Shown here piece by piece: positions 6,718 to 14,608 of a DNA stretch of 64,000 bases. The notes beneath the pieces were generated by a model, which worked only from the letters and a program-made list of their open reading frames with translations, searched no databases and had not been told where the DNA came from. The number at the start of each line of letters is the position of its first letter. Position 1 is the first letter of the stretch. A program made the position numbers and the translations under genes. The DNA lies in the NCBI GenBank assembly GCA_028289375.1, contig JANQQK010000005.1, forward strand, positions 1 to 64,000. Direction: 5' to 3'. Source of the stretch: Phycisphaerae bacterium. Lineage in GTDB: Bacteria; Planctomycetota; Phycisphaerae; UBA1845.

Positions 6718-8097
6718 TCAGTCGCCTCTTCTTTTTGGAATCAGGTCGAACTTTTCCAAACGGTAGCGGAATGTGTCGCGCGACATGTTCAGCAACTTGG
6801 CTGCCTTGGTCTGGTTGCCGCCGGATTGCGCCATTGCTTGTTCGAGCAGGCCCTTCTCGAGTTGATCGAAATCAAGCCCCTCAGCCGGGATGGGCATGTT
6901 GCCGACGTCGGCTGGCTGGGGTACCCCCATGTTGCCCAGCACGATGTCCTCCTCCTCGATGACGTTGCTCTTGCAGAGCAGAACCGCCCGTTCGCAGACA
7001 TTGCGCAGTTCGCGCACGTTGCCAGGCCATCCGTAGTTCAGGATTTTCCCGATGGCGGCGTCTGAGACACTGGTAATGTCCTTGCGGAATTCGGTGGCGA
7101 ACTGGTGCACGAAGATCCTTGCCAGGGCGGCGGGATCCTCGCCGCGTTGGTGCAGGGCGGGAATGTCGATTGTCACGACGTTCAGGCGGAAGAGCAGGTC
7201 GCTGCGAAACGCGCCTTCCTGGATTGCCGCTTCGATGTCGCGGTTGGTGGCGGCGATGATGCGGACGTTGACGTGGATTTCCTCCGTTCCACCCACGCGT
7301 CGAAACGTCCGCTCCTCCAGAAATCGCAGGAGTTTGGCTTGGAGCGCACCGGGCATGTCGCCGACCTCGTCGAGAAAGACGGTCCCACCATCAGCCAACT
7401 CGAAGAGCCCCTTCTTCTGGGTCCGCGCGTCGGTGAAGGCGCCGCGTTCGTGGCCGAAGAGTTCACTCTCGAGCAGGGCTTCGGAGATGGCGGTGCAGGT
7501 GATGTTCATGAACGGTCGGGGTGCGCGCTCCGAGTTGTAGTGGATGACGCGGGCGAGGAGATCTTTTCCGGTTCCAGTGTCGCCGCGCAGGAAAACGGTT
7601 GTTGCGCTGCTCATGCAGACACCCTTGACGACATCCATCATCTGCTTCATGGAGCTGTGGTCGCCGATGACACGGTCGAATCCGTACTGATGCTCCATGT
7701 GTCGACGAAGCTCGCGGACTTCGCGGCGGAGTCGCGTTGTTTCGAGCGCCTTGTCGACGGTACGAAGCAACAGGTCCATCTGGAATGGCTTGGGGACATA
7801 GTCGAACGCGCCGAGCTTGATGGCTTCAACGGCGTCCTCGATGCGGCTGTAGGCGGTCATCATGATGACGGGTGTGTCATGATCGCGTTGCCGAAATGTG
7901 CGGAGAATGTCCAGTCCGGTGACGTCGGGCAGCTTGTGGTCGAGCATGACGAGGTCGAACTGTTTGTGCGCGAGCAGATCGGATCCCTCGCTGCCACGTT
8001 CCGCCTCGATCACGTCGAACCCCAGTTGCTCGAACTTCTGTCGCAGCGACCAGCGGATCAGGCTTTCGTCCTCAACAATCAACACGCGAATGGACAT
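6718..8097 (-). CDS. NtrC-family sigma54-dependent response regulator
   Basis: 459 residues with the full three-domain layout. The receiver domain has Asp53 in MLDHKLPD and Lys in the PKPFQ motif. The AAA+ domain has Walker A GDTGTGKD near residue 172 and the sigma54-contacting loop GAFTDA near 235. The C-terminal Fis-type helix-turn-helix is in the last 45 residues (NQTKAAKLLNMSRDTFRYRL). It would be phosphorylated by the kinase encoded 27 bases upstream and activate sigma54 promoters. Two candidate sites lie nearby (6566-6581 and 9401-9416). Confidence 0.95.
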   Translation of the reverse strand: MSIRVLIVEDESLIRWSLRQKFEQLGFDVIEAERGSEGSDLLAHKQFDLVMLDHKLPDVTGLDILRTFRQRDHDTPVIMMTAYSRIEDAVEAIKLGAFDYVPKPFQMDLLLRTVDKALETTRLRREVRELRRHMEHQYGFDRVIGDHSSMKQMMDVVKGVCMSSATTVFLRGDTGTGKDLLARVIHYNSERAPRPFMNITCTAISEALLESELFGHERGAFTDARTQKKGLFELADGGTVFLDEVGDMPGALQAKLLRFLEERTFRRVGGTEEIHVNVRIIAATNRDIEAAIQEGAFRSDLLFRLNVVTIDIPALHQRGEDPAALARIFVHQFATEFRKDITSVSDAAIGKILNYGWPGNVRELRNVCERAVLLCKSNVIEEEDIVLGNMGVPQPADVGNMPIPAEGLDFDQLEKGLLEQAMAQSGGNQTKAAKLLNMSRDTFRYRLEKFDLIPKRRGD

Positions 8098-8124
8098 GAT
8101 GCGGAATATCTCCTTGCTGTCTGG

Positions 8125-9324
8125 CTACAGTGGGAGCGGGCGTTCCTGCTCAAGCGGTAACTCAATGATCACGGTTGTGCCCTTCCCCGGGGTGCTCTCA
8201 AGGCGGATTTCGCCCCCGTGAGATTCAACGATGCTGCTGCAGATTGATAGTCCCAGGCCCGTTCCCTTGGGTTTGCGGGTGTAAAATGGCTCGAAGACGC
8301 GTTCGCGGGTTTCGTCGTCCATTCCCTGGCCTGTATCGCGGATGGTGACACACATCGAATGGTCGGATGATTCAAGTGCAATGGCCACTTCGCCACCATG
8401 CTCACACGCATCCACCGCATTGATCGTCAGGTTCAGCAACAGCTGGCCCATTTTGGCGGGATCGGCCTGGACGATCGCGGCATTTCCGTTGGGATGGTAG
8501 GAAATGTGCACACCGTTTGCGGCTGATTCCTTCCGGATGAACATAAGCGTGCTCTGGATTACGTCATCCAGATTGCACGACTCGAATCTTGGATCGCTGG
8601 GGCGCGCGTAGAGCAGCAGGTCTTTAACCACGTCATCGAGTCGAATGATCTGTGCAAGCATTTCGTCCATGATACGTGCATGCTCATGCTCGCTGCCGAG
8701 GCTTTCGCGAATGATCTGGATGGCTCCGCTGATTCCGGCCAGCGGGTTCTTGATCTCGTGGGCGAGTGACACAGCCAATTGTCCGAGTTCGGCGAGGTGT
8801 TCTGCGCGTGTGAGTTTGGCTTCGACGGCTTCTCGTTCATGCTCGCGAATGCGGCGGGTGTGGGTCTCCTTGTAGCTGCCGAGCATAACGGCCAATTCGA
8901 CCGACAGGAGTTTCGCGAGTGCTCGGGCGTGATCGCTTTCGTGGTCGATGCCCGACTCGCGCAAAACGCTCATTAGTTCGCGCCGCAATACGTGCATGCC
9001 CGCGATCATGTAGTGTTGGGGCAGTCCCACGCGAAGATGGGCGCGGCCGATCCGCAAGCGGTTCCGAAAGTACGTTTCGTCGTATTCGCCGATAAACAAT
9101 TCGCGAAGCCAGCCATGGAGCGATTCGCGCTGTCGCTGCATTTGCTCCTGTCCGCCGGTGAAGACGGCTCGTGCTTTGGGATCGGCCTCCAGCAGCTCGT
9201 AGAACGCTTCCACGATGCGTTGAGCGTGGGGAAGAACGTGCGGAGCGAGGCTCGCCACGCGATCAGCCGCTGGCTGATCAAAACCGATGTAGCGGCAGAT
9301 TTCCTGGAACTCGGCTACATTCAT
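8125..9324 (-). CDS. Globin-coupled sensor histidine kinase
   Basis: 399 residues from the ATG at 9324. Residues 1-160 look like the globin sensor domain of HemAT/GcS proteins: a helical fold with RIGRAHLRVGLPQHYMIAG, where His96 is the likely proximal haem ligand. The phosphotransfer helix follows with His189 in SLAHEIKNPL. The ATPase domain has an N box (LTINAVDAC), G1 (DTGQGM), F (FEPFYTRK) and G2 (KGTGLGLSI) motifs. There are no membrane segments, so it is a cytoplasmic gas (O2, NO or CO) or redox sensor. It is the first gene of an operon with the NtrC-type regulator. Haem binding is inferred from sequence only. Confidence 0.85.
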   Translation of the reverse strand: MNVAEFQEICRYIGFDQPAADRVASLAPHVLPHAQRIVEAFYELLEADPKARAVFTGGQEQMQRQRESLHGWLRELFIGEYDETYFRNRLRIGRAHLRVGLPQHYMIAGMHVLRRELMSVLRESGIDHESDHARALAKLLSVELAVMLGSYKETHTRRIREHEREAVEAKLTRAEHLAELGQLAVSLAHEIKNPLAGISGAIQIIRESLGSEHEHARIMDEMLAQIIRLDDVVKDLLLYARPSDPRFESCNLDDVIQSTLMFIRKESAANGVHISYHPNGNAAIVQADPAKMGQLLLNLTINAVDACEHGGEVAIALESSDHSMCVTIRDTGQGMDDETRERVFEPFYTRKPKGTGLGLSICSSIVESHGGEIRLESTPGKGTTVIIELPLEQERPLPL

Positions 9325-9400
9325 GGCGTCATCATAGGGGCTGATCCGCGCGTCGCCAGTGTGGGGGAAATGCCTTGAGGCGGGGCGTATCGCGCATCGG

Positions 9401-9416
9401 GGCGTGGCAGATGCCA
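9401..9416 (-). promoter_or_regulatory. Possible sigma54 promoter of the sensor-kinase operon
   Basis: On the minus strand TGGCATCTGCCACGCC keeps GG and GC 10 bases apart, and the -24 half (TGGCA) is good, but the -12 half (ACGC) is weak. The expected start is about 65 bases before the kinase ATG. The same bases form a TGGCA/TGCCA palindrome, so it could equally be an operator. Confidence 0.25.
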
Positions 9417-9754
9417 CAATCGGCTTTTCGGGGCGTCGTGTGGCACACGGGATGAGGGTCTGGGGATCGAAGTTCTTGGAACGCCGATTGCCGGTGCAAT
9501 CACGGACGGGCTACCATTGTGTCATCAGTTTGGCCGGGATTCTGTTCTTGCAAACAACCGATGGCGACGTTCGACGTTGACAGGGGTTCGTGAGATTCGC
9601 CGCTGTCGTGACTCGTTGCCGAGTGCGTGGTGGTTGTCATCGTGCAAGACGGGCAATACGGTCATGTTTCGATTGGTGTGAGAGATTGAGCGCAGATGTC
9701 GTGAACGTTGGTGGAAGCGCTTTGACAGCAGGTGGTCGAATCGTGCGAAAGAGA
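9417..9754. other. Non-coding divergent region between the kinase and cbb3 operons
   Basis: About 340 bases separate two divergent operons and should hold both promoters. I see no open reading frame with a ribosome site, no tRNA and no clear hairpin terminator. No FNR box (TTGAT-N4-ATCAA) is visible, although a cbb3 operon often has one. Confidence 0.4.
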
Positions 9755-10150
9755 ATGAGCAAGGCGGCGATAAATTTTTTGCTGGATGCCGCGCTGTTTG
9801 TCATGTATGGTGCCGTCGTCGCGTCGACGGTTGTCGTCCGATTCGTGTTCCCCTCGGCTGTGGAAACGGCAGGTTGGAGCCTCTGGAGTCTGGACTACAA
9901 CACGTGGTGTAATGTTCAAGCCGGGAGCATCGCGTTTTTCACGTTCGGCGTTGTTATACATGTGATTCTGCATTGGGGCTGGATCTGCGGCTTTGTCGCG
10001 ACCCATTGGCCCCGTCGTGATCGGAAACCGGTGCAGGTTCCCGATGGTATCCGCACGTTGTATGGTGTGGGCCTGTTGATCACGGTGGTGACGGTGATGG
10101 GCATGTTTCTCGCTGTCGCGGTGGTGATGATCGAGGCGCCGGCGGCCTGA
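9755..10150 (+). CDS. DUF4405-like integral membrane protein
   Basis: 131 residues from the ATG at 9755 (AAAGAG just upstream; a GTG at 9743 is an alternative). Three to four hydrophobic helices. The pattern of an aromatic and His-containing helix pair (FGVVIHVILHWGWICGFV) with a following RRDRKP loop resembles small di-His cytochrome b-like proteins of the DUF4405 group. It is the first gene of the cbb3 oxidase run, so it may anchor haem or mediate quinone contact there. Function is inferred from place and histidines only. Confidence 0.6.
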   Translation: MSKAAINFLLDAALFVMYGAVVASTVVVRFVFPSAVETAGWSLWSLDYNTWCNVQAGSIAFFTFGVVIHVILHWGWICGFVATHWPRRDRKPVQVPDGIRTLYGVGLLITVVTVMGMFLAVAVVMIEAPAA

Positions 10151-10214
10151 TGCGGTTGATTTTGAACACGTGGCGCGATCTCACGCGTCGTCACTCAGTT
10201 GGAGAGCGGTAAAC

Positions 10215-10853
10215 ATGGACCGCGCAGAGAAAATAAATCGGCTTGAGGAACTCCGGGCGGAAGCGGCGAAGATCGAAGCCGAGTTGGCGGCCGAGGAGCG
10301 TACTCCCTCGTGGCCTCCGCGTGATTACTACCTTGCTTACCACACGCTGGCGGGCATGGTGCTTGGGTTCGTCGGTGCTTGTGCGAGCCTGATGTTCAAC
10401 GTGATTGGATCGGCCATCGTCGATCAGTCGCCATTTCAGCTTATCAAGGTGTACATGACCTTTCCGCTGGGTGCTCGTGCGCTGGAGATCAGCGACGGAT
10501 TTGCACTCGCTGGTGGCTGTGGTCTGTATCTGTGCACCGGGGCAATTTTTGGTGTTCCGATTCACCTTGTGCTGAGCAGTTGGATGGCGCGGTCCTCGTT
10601 TGTCAGTCGATTTGTGGCGACGACGATCATGGGGCTGGCGTTGTGGATTGTGAATTTCTACGTGCTGCTGTCGTGGTTGCAGCCGTCGCTGATCGGTGGG
10701 AACTGGATACTCGATCAGATTCCGTGGTGGGTTGCTGCTGCGACGCACGTGGTGTTTGCGTGGTCGTTGCTGGCGGTCAGCCGCTGGGGACACTTTGCAC
10801 CATACGAATATCAGCTTTCCGGGGCATCGCTCTCGGGTGAAATGGCTTCGTAA
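10215..10853 (+). CDS. Membrane protein of the oxidase operon, coiled-coil N-terminus
   Basis: 212 residues from the ATG at 10215. Residues 1-30 form a short coiled coil (INRLEELRAEAAKIEAELA), followed by five probable membrane helices. No catalytic motif is recognised. It lies between the DUF4405-like gene and the cytochrome c lipoprotein in the same orientation. I infer an accessory or assembly role, with no direct evidence. Confidence 0.7.
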   Translation: MDRAEKINRLEELRAEAAKIEAELAAEERTPSWPPRDYYLAYHTLAGMVLGFVGACASLMFNVIGSAIVDQSPFQLIKVYMTFPLGARALEISDGFALAGGCGLYLCTGAIFGVPIHLVLSSWMARSSFVSRFVATTIMGLALWIVNFYVLLSWLQPSLIGGNWILDQIPWWVAAATHVVFAWSLLAVSRWGHFAPYEYQLSGASLSGEMAS

Positions 10854-10885
10854 GGACCGTTCTGGGAAAGGAACCGACAAGGACC

Positions 10886-11956
10886 ATGTTGCGTTGTTAC
10901 AGGATCGTCTGCTGCTGGGGCTTTCTGACCGCCGGGCTGTTGTGCGGATGTGTGCCGGATGATCGTGAATTCGTGGCTGGTGCGGCGGATCCCGCGGAGG
11001 CGGGGTATCAGGTGCCGCCGGCTGAATCACTGATCGTCGAAGGCAAGCAAACGTATGAGACGCACTGTGCGGGCTGTCATGGTGACAAGGGTGATGGATT
11101 GGGCGCGGCTGCCCGCTTCCTGCATCCCAAGCCGAGGAATTTCATTACGGCCAAGTACAAGTTCAGTTCTCGGCGGAGCGGCAACCTGCCGACCGACGAG
11201 GATCTGTTTCACACGATCACGTACGGTTTGCGTGGCTCGTCCATGCCGGGTTGGAAACTTCTGCCTGAGCGTCAGCGCTGGGCGGTTGTGTCTTACATCA
11301 AGACGTTTTCCGACGCGTGGGAGCAGGTCGAGCCCGGCTCGCCGATTCCGATCGTGGAGGATCCCTACCCGACGTCGATGGACAAAGCCGACGCCATCGC
11401 ACGCGGCGAAGCGGTTTACCATGGCATCGCGCAGTGCTGGACGTGTCATCCGGCCTACGTGAGCACGGACAAGATCAACGAATATCGCAAGCAGATGGAG
11501 TTGCCTGAGTCGACGGCGTTTCGCGAGGACATCGACAAGTCCGTCGCACGGATCAGCAGTCTGGGACAGTTGATCTACGTGCCGGATTTCAAGCGTGATT
11601 ATGTCAAAGCGGGCAATGACGTCCGGACGTTGTACAAGTCGATTTCAGCGGGCATCACGGGTACGGCGATGCCGACGTGGGTCGACAGCATCGAGATTCC
11701 GTCGATGCACGGATCGGGCAATGTGACGGATCGCGGCGATCTTTGGGCGCTTTCCTATTACACGCAGCATCTCATCGCTCAGCGACCGCCTCTGCTTGCG
11801 TCTGCGGACATCCAGATTCGCGAGGACCGTGCGATGGACACGTCGTCAGAGGATTGGCGACCGAACGTGCGGGCGTCGATGCTGACAACGTCTGGTGTTG
11901 GCAGTGGCGAAGAGGGTGGCGAGGACGAGGAAGAAGAGGAAGAAGAAGAGGAATAG
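10886..11956 (+). CDS. Dihaem cytochrome c lipoprotein, CcoP substitute
   Basis: 356 residues. A lipobox (LLCGC, Cys22) would anchor it to the outer face of a membrane. Two haem c sites: CAGCH at residues 61-65 followed by GDKGDG, and CWTCH near residue 184. The C-terminus is a strongly acidic tail of about 20 residues, almost all Glu/Asp. It sits directly before ccoN, where a dihaem electron-entry subunit is needed because no canonical CcoP is present. The most likely job is to pass electrons from the bc1 or alternative complex to CcoO/CcoN. The acidic tail could dock a basic cytochrome. Confidence 0.85.
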   Translation: MLRCYRIVCCWGFLTAGLLCGCVPDDREFVAGAADPAEAGYQVPPAESLIVEGKQTYETHCAGCHGDKGDGLGAAARFLHPKPRNFITAKYKFSSRRSGNLPTDEDLFHTITYGLRGSSMPGWKLLPERQRWAVVSYIKTFSDAWEQVEPGSPIPIVEDPYPTSMDKADAIARGEAVYHGIAQCWTCHPAYVSTDKINEYRKQMELPESTAFREDIDKSVARISSLGQLIYVPDFKRDYVKAGNDVRTLYKSISAGITGTAMPTWVDSIEIPSMHGSGNVTDRGDLWALSYYTQHLIAQRPPLLASADIQIREDRAMDTSSEDWRPNVRASMLTTSGVGSGEEGGEDEEEEEEEEE

Positions 11957-12009
11957 CGCGGACTTTCGTCTGAAGAGCCTGGACGCGAATCGGAGGATCG
12001 AGAGGACTT

Positions 12010-13407
12010 ATGACAACGGCTGCTTCACCACCACTCATGCCCGCACGCGACACATCTGGTGCGCATGCTCTGGTGGATCACAAACTGGTCACGTCGTATT
12101 TCGTGGCATCATTCGTGTACTACATCATCGCTTTGCTGGCTGGCGGGCTTTATTCGATGCAGTTCCTGCAGCATTACCCGTTTCCGGGTGCGGAACTGTT
12201 TTCGCCGGGACGCATCCGCATGCTGCACACGAACGGGATGGCCTACGGATTCATTGCCAACGCCTTTCTGGGCGGGCTTCACTGGGCGGTGCCGCGGCTG
12301 ACGCTGCGACCGGTGCTGAGTGCCAAGCTCTCTTGGTTCATCTTCATCGCGTGGCAGGGCATCGTGCTCGGCACGGTTGGCGGATTGCTGACCGGCCAGG
12401 CGCAGGCGGTGGAGTGGGGCGAGACGCCGGTATGGATTGATCCGGTGGCGGTGCTCGGTTTGACGCTGGTCGGTGCGAACTTCTTGGCGTCGGTTTTCCG
12501 CATGCGGTCGTCGATGTATGTGTCGGTGTGGTACTTCATCGCGGCGCTGCCGTGGACATTGCTGACCTACACGATGGGCAACTTCTTCGTTGAGTATTGG
12601 ATCGGTGGGACGGCCAGTGGTGCGATCATCGGTCTGTTCATTCACGATCTGGTCGGGTTGTTCGTCACGCCGATCGGGTGGGGATTGATGTACTACTTCG
12701 TGCCGATCATCCTGAAGAAGCCGATCTGGAGTCACGGCCTGTCGTTGGTGGGTTTCTGGGGATTGGCGTTCTTCTATCCGCTCAATGGGATTCACCATTT
12801 TCTGTACACGCCGATTCCGATGTTCCTGCAGCATGGCGCGATCGTGGCGACCATCGCGGTTGAGTTCGTGGTGACCACCGTCATCATCAACTTCTTCATG
12901 ACGCTGCGTGGATCGGGTGACGCATTGCGACGCAACCTGCCGATTCGCTGGTTCTATGTCGGCATGGTGTTCTACTTCACGACATGTCTGCAGTGTGCCT
13001 TCCAGGTGACGCTGACGTTCCAGAAAATCATCCACTTCTCGGATTGGGTCGTCGGGCACGCGCACCTGGTGATGTTCGGTGTGTTCGGATTCTGGATCAT
13101 GGGCATGTTCACGTATCTGTTCCCGCGTCTGGTCGGGGCGACCCGCTGGTACAGCGACAAGCTGAACGCGTGGCACTTCTGGCTGAGTGCGATCGGCATG
13201 CTCATCATGTTCTTTGACTTGGTGATTGCGGGTCTGGTTCAGGGATTCTTGTGGAAGGATCTGGCGATCTGGGAAGAGAGTCTGCGGGCGTCGATGCCGT
13301 TCTGGATGATTCGTTCGTGGTCGGGGCTGGGCATTATCGTTGCGCAGTTCCTGTTTGGTTGGAACATGTACAAGACGGCGACGGATCGTTCGCTGCGGGC
13401 AGCGTAG
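12010..13407 (+). CDS. ccoN: cbb3-type cytochrome c oxidase subunit I
   Basis: 465 residues with about 12 membrane helices, slightly shorter than proteobacterial CcoN. Key histidines are seen in RMLHTNGMAYGF (haem b), GLFIHDLVGLFV and YPLNGIHHFLYTP (CuB ligands, with the HH pair) and DWVVGHAHLVMFG (haem ligands). It is the catalytic subunit of a high-affinity oxidase that reduces O2 to water and pumps protons. GAGAGGAC lies just upstream of the ATG. The next gene is ccoO, 16 bases on. Confidence 0.93.
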   Translation: MTTAASPPLMPARDTSGAHALVDHKLVTSYFVASFVYYIIALLAGGLYSMQFLQHYPFPGAELFSPGRIRMLHTNGMAYGFIANAFLGGLHWAVPRLTLRPVLSAKLSWFIFIAWQGIVLGTVGGLLTGQAQAVEWGETPVWIDPVAVLGLTLVGANFLASVFRMRSSMYVSVWYFIAALPWTLLTYTMGNFFVEYWIGGTASGAIIGLFIHDLVGLFVTPIGWGLMYYFVPIILKKPIWSHGLSLVGFWGLAFFYPLNGIHHFLYTPIPMFLQHGAIVATIAVEFVVTTVIINFFMTLRGSGDALRRNLPIRWFYVGMVFYFTTCLQCAFQVTLTFQKIIHFSDWVVGHAHLVMFGVFGFWIMGMFTYLFPRLVGATRWYSDKLNAWHFWLSAIGMLIMFFDLVIAGLVQGFLWKDLAIWEESLRASMPFWMIRSWSGLGIIVAQFLFGWNMYKTATDRSLRAA

Positions 13408-13423
13408 TTGGGAAGCGTTTCAG

Positions 13424-14122
13424 ATGTTTGAATCGAAATCAGGTATTCTGGCGATTGGCGGCGTCGGGTTCTTCGTCTTCGCGTACATCGTGATGGGGGC
13501 GCTTCCCTGGACGATCTACAAGGATCAGCCGGAAAAGAGCATCCTCGAAGTGGCCAGCGAAGGCATTCCGCACGAATTCGTTGATCTGGCTGAGCGGTTT
13601 CCTGCGCAGTTCAAGGAGCATTTCGGCGAGGTGAGCTACGAGTCCTTCGCAGCTGCTCTTGAACTTGGCCGGGACATCTATGTGGGCGAAGCTTGCTGGC
13701 ATTGTCACTCGCAGTTCATTCGCCCGGTATCCCGCGAGGACATTCGCTGGGGACCGATCGCGCATGCGCGTGAGTACAACAACGAACTGCAGCGACCGGT
13801 CTTGTTTGGAACGCGGCGCGTTGGGCCTGACCTGAGTCGTGAGGCGGGGCGGCGGTCGAACGACTGGCACATCGCGCACTTCTATGAGCCGACGAACGTT
13901 GTGGCCGCTTCGGTGATGCCGGCGTACCCGTGGTTCTTTGATGAGGCCGATGTGCCCAACAAACGCGGCATGGCGATCATCGCGTATGTCCAGTGGCTGG
14001 GCAGTTGGCTTGACGAATATCCTTACTACGAAGAGGCGCCCAAGGCGCCGAAGCTTGACGACGACGCATCGTCGACGGAGGTTGCGGACCATGGCCACGA
14101 CCGTGAACAAGAAGAAATATAA
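13424..14122 (+). CDS. ccoO: cbb3-type oxidase subunit II, monohaem cytochrome c
   Basis: 232 residues from the ATG at 13424. One N-terminal membrane anchor (GGVGFFVFAYIVMGALPW) precedes a periplasmic domain with CWHCHSQFIRPV (residue 91 on), the usual CcoO haem site. A downstream Met (ASVMPAYPWF) is the likely sixth ligand. The C-terminus is acidic. It overlaps the next gene by 32 bases. Confidence 0.92.
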   Translation: MFESKSGILAIGGVGFFVFAYIVMGALPWTIYKDQPEKSILEVASEGIPHEFVDLAERFPAQFKEHFGEVSYESFAAALELGRDIYVGEACWHCHSQFIRPVSREDIRWGPIAHAREYNNELQRPVLFGTRRVGPDLSREAGRRSNDWHIAHFYEPTNVVAASVMPAYPWFFDEADVPNKRGMAIIAYVQWLGSWLDEYPYYEEAPKAPKLDDDASSTEVADHGHDREQEEI

Positions 14123-14417
14123 AGCACCGCGCGTCTTTCTGATCGTGATGGCGGTGGGCGTGTTCATCACTGGCATGTACGGGTTCGGCTCGAAGCTCGA
14201 ACAGTTCATTCGTGCGGTCATCGTTGAGAACGAAGCCGACTTCACGCTGATTCCGGTGTTGAACTACATGTTTGCGGCTGCTGGGTTTCTGTGTCTGTTC
14301 GGCTGGGCGGCCAAGAACGGCATGTTCAAGGATCTCGAGAAGCCCAAGTACGACATGCTCGAATATGATCGTGAACTGGATGAAGTGGATGGCATCGACT
14401 GGGAGAAACAGGCGTGA
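14091..14417 (+). CDS. Small two-helix membrane protein of the cbb3 operon
   Basis: 108 residues. GGAGG stands 9 bases before the ATG, inside the end of ccoO, so the overlapping start is well supported. Two membrane helices (VFLIVMAVGVFITGMYGF and LNYMFAAAGFLCLFGWAA) are followed by a charged tail. No haem motif. It is probably an accessory subunit of the oxidase, in the place where ccoQ lies elsewhere. Confidence 0.75.
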   Translation: MATTVNKKKYKAPRVFLIVMAVGVFITGMYGFGSKLEQFIRAVIVENEADFTLIPVLNYMFAAAGFLCLFGWAAKNGMFKDLEKPKYDMLEYDRELDEVDGIDWEKQA

Positions 14418-14575
14418 GTGACGCAGAAAAACAAATCGTCGATGAGCATCGGTTTCACACGTACACCACGCACGCCATTCCATGGTGGGTGCGTGCGATC
14501 TGGTTGTTCTTCTGGGTGGGGACGATCGCCTACTTCATTGCGTATCTGATTCCGGCAGCCAAGCACTACTTCTGA
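14414..14575 (+). CDS. 53-residue membrane subunit resembling the CcoP N-terminus
   Basis: It starts with GTG inside the previous stop (GTGA overlap) and reads MSDAEKQIVDEHRFHTYTTH, then a single helix IPWWVRAIWLFFWVGTIAYF and ends AAKHYF. The short hydrophilic head, PWW motif and one membrane helix resemble the anchor domain that opens CcoP, but without its dihaem part. Together with the dihaem lipoprotein encoded upstream it may form a split CcoP. It is easily missed because of its size and GTG start. Confidence 0.65.
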   Translation: MSDAEKQIVDEHRFHTYTTHAIPWWVRAIWLFFWVGTIAYFIAYLIPAAKHYF

Positions 14576-14608
14576 TCGCGTCGGCGAAACACCGCCACTA
14601 CGTCCATC

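Noticed and set aside
7105-8160. Long plus-strand reading frame opposite the NtrC-type regulator
   Set aside because: It is an antisense shadow of a clear three-domain gene; no ribosome site or family pattern.
9439-9455. TGGCACACGGGATGA as a plus-strand sigma54 promoter
   Set aside because: The -12 position has GA instead of GC at the required spacing.
12109-13176. Long minus-strand reading frame opposite ccoN
   Set aside because: It is rich in Arg, His and Gln, as expected for antisense of a GC-rich membrane protein gene.
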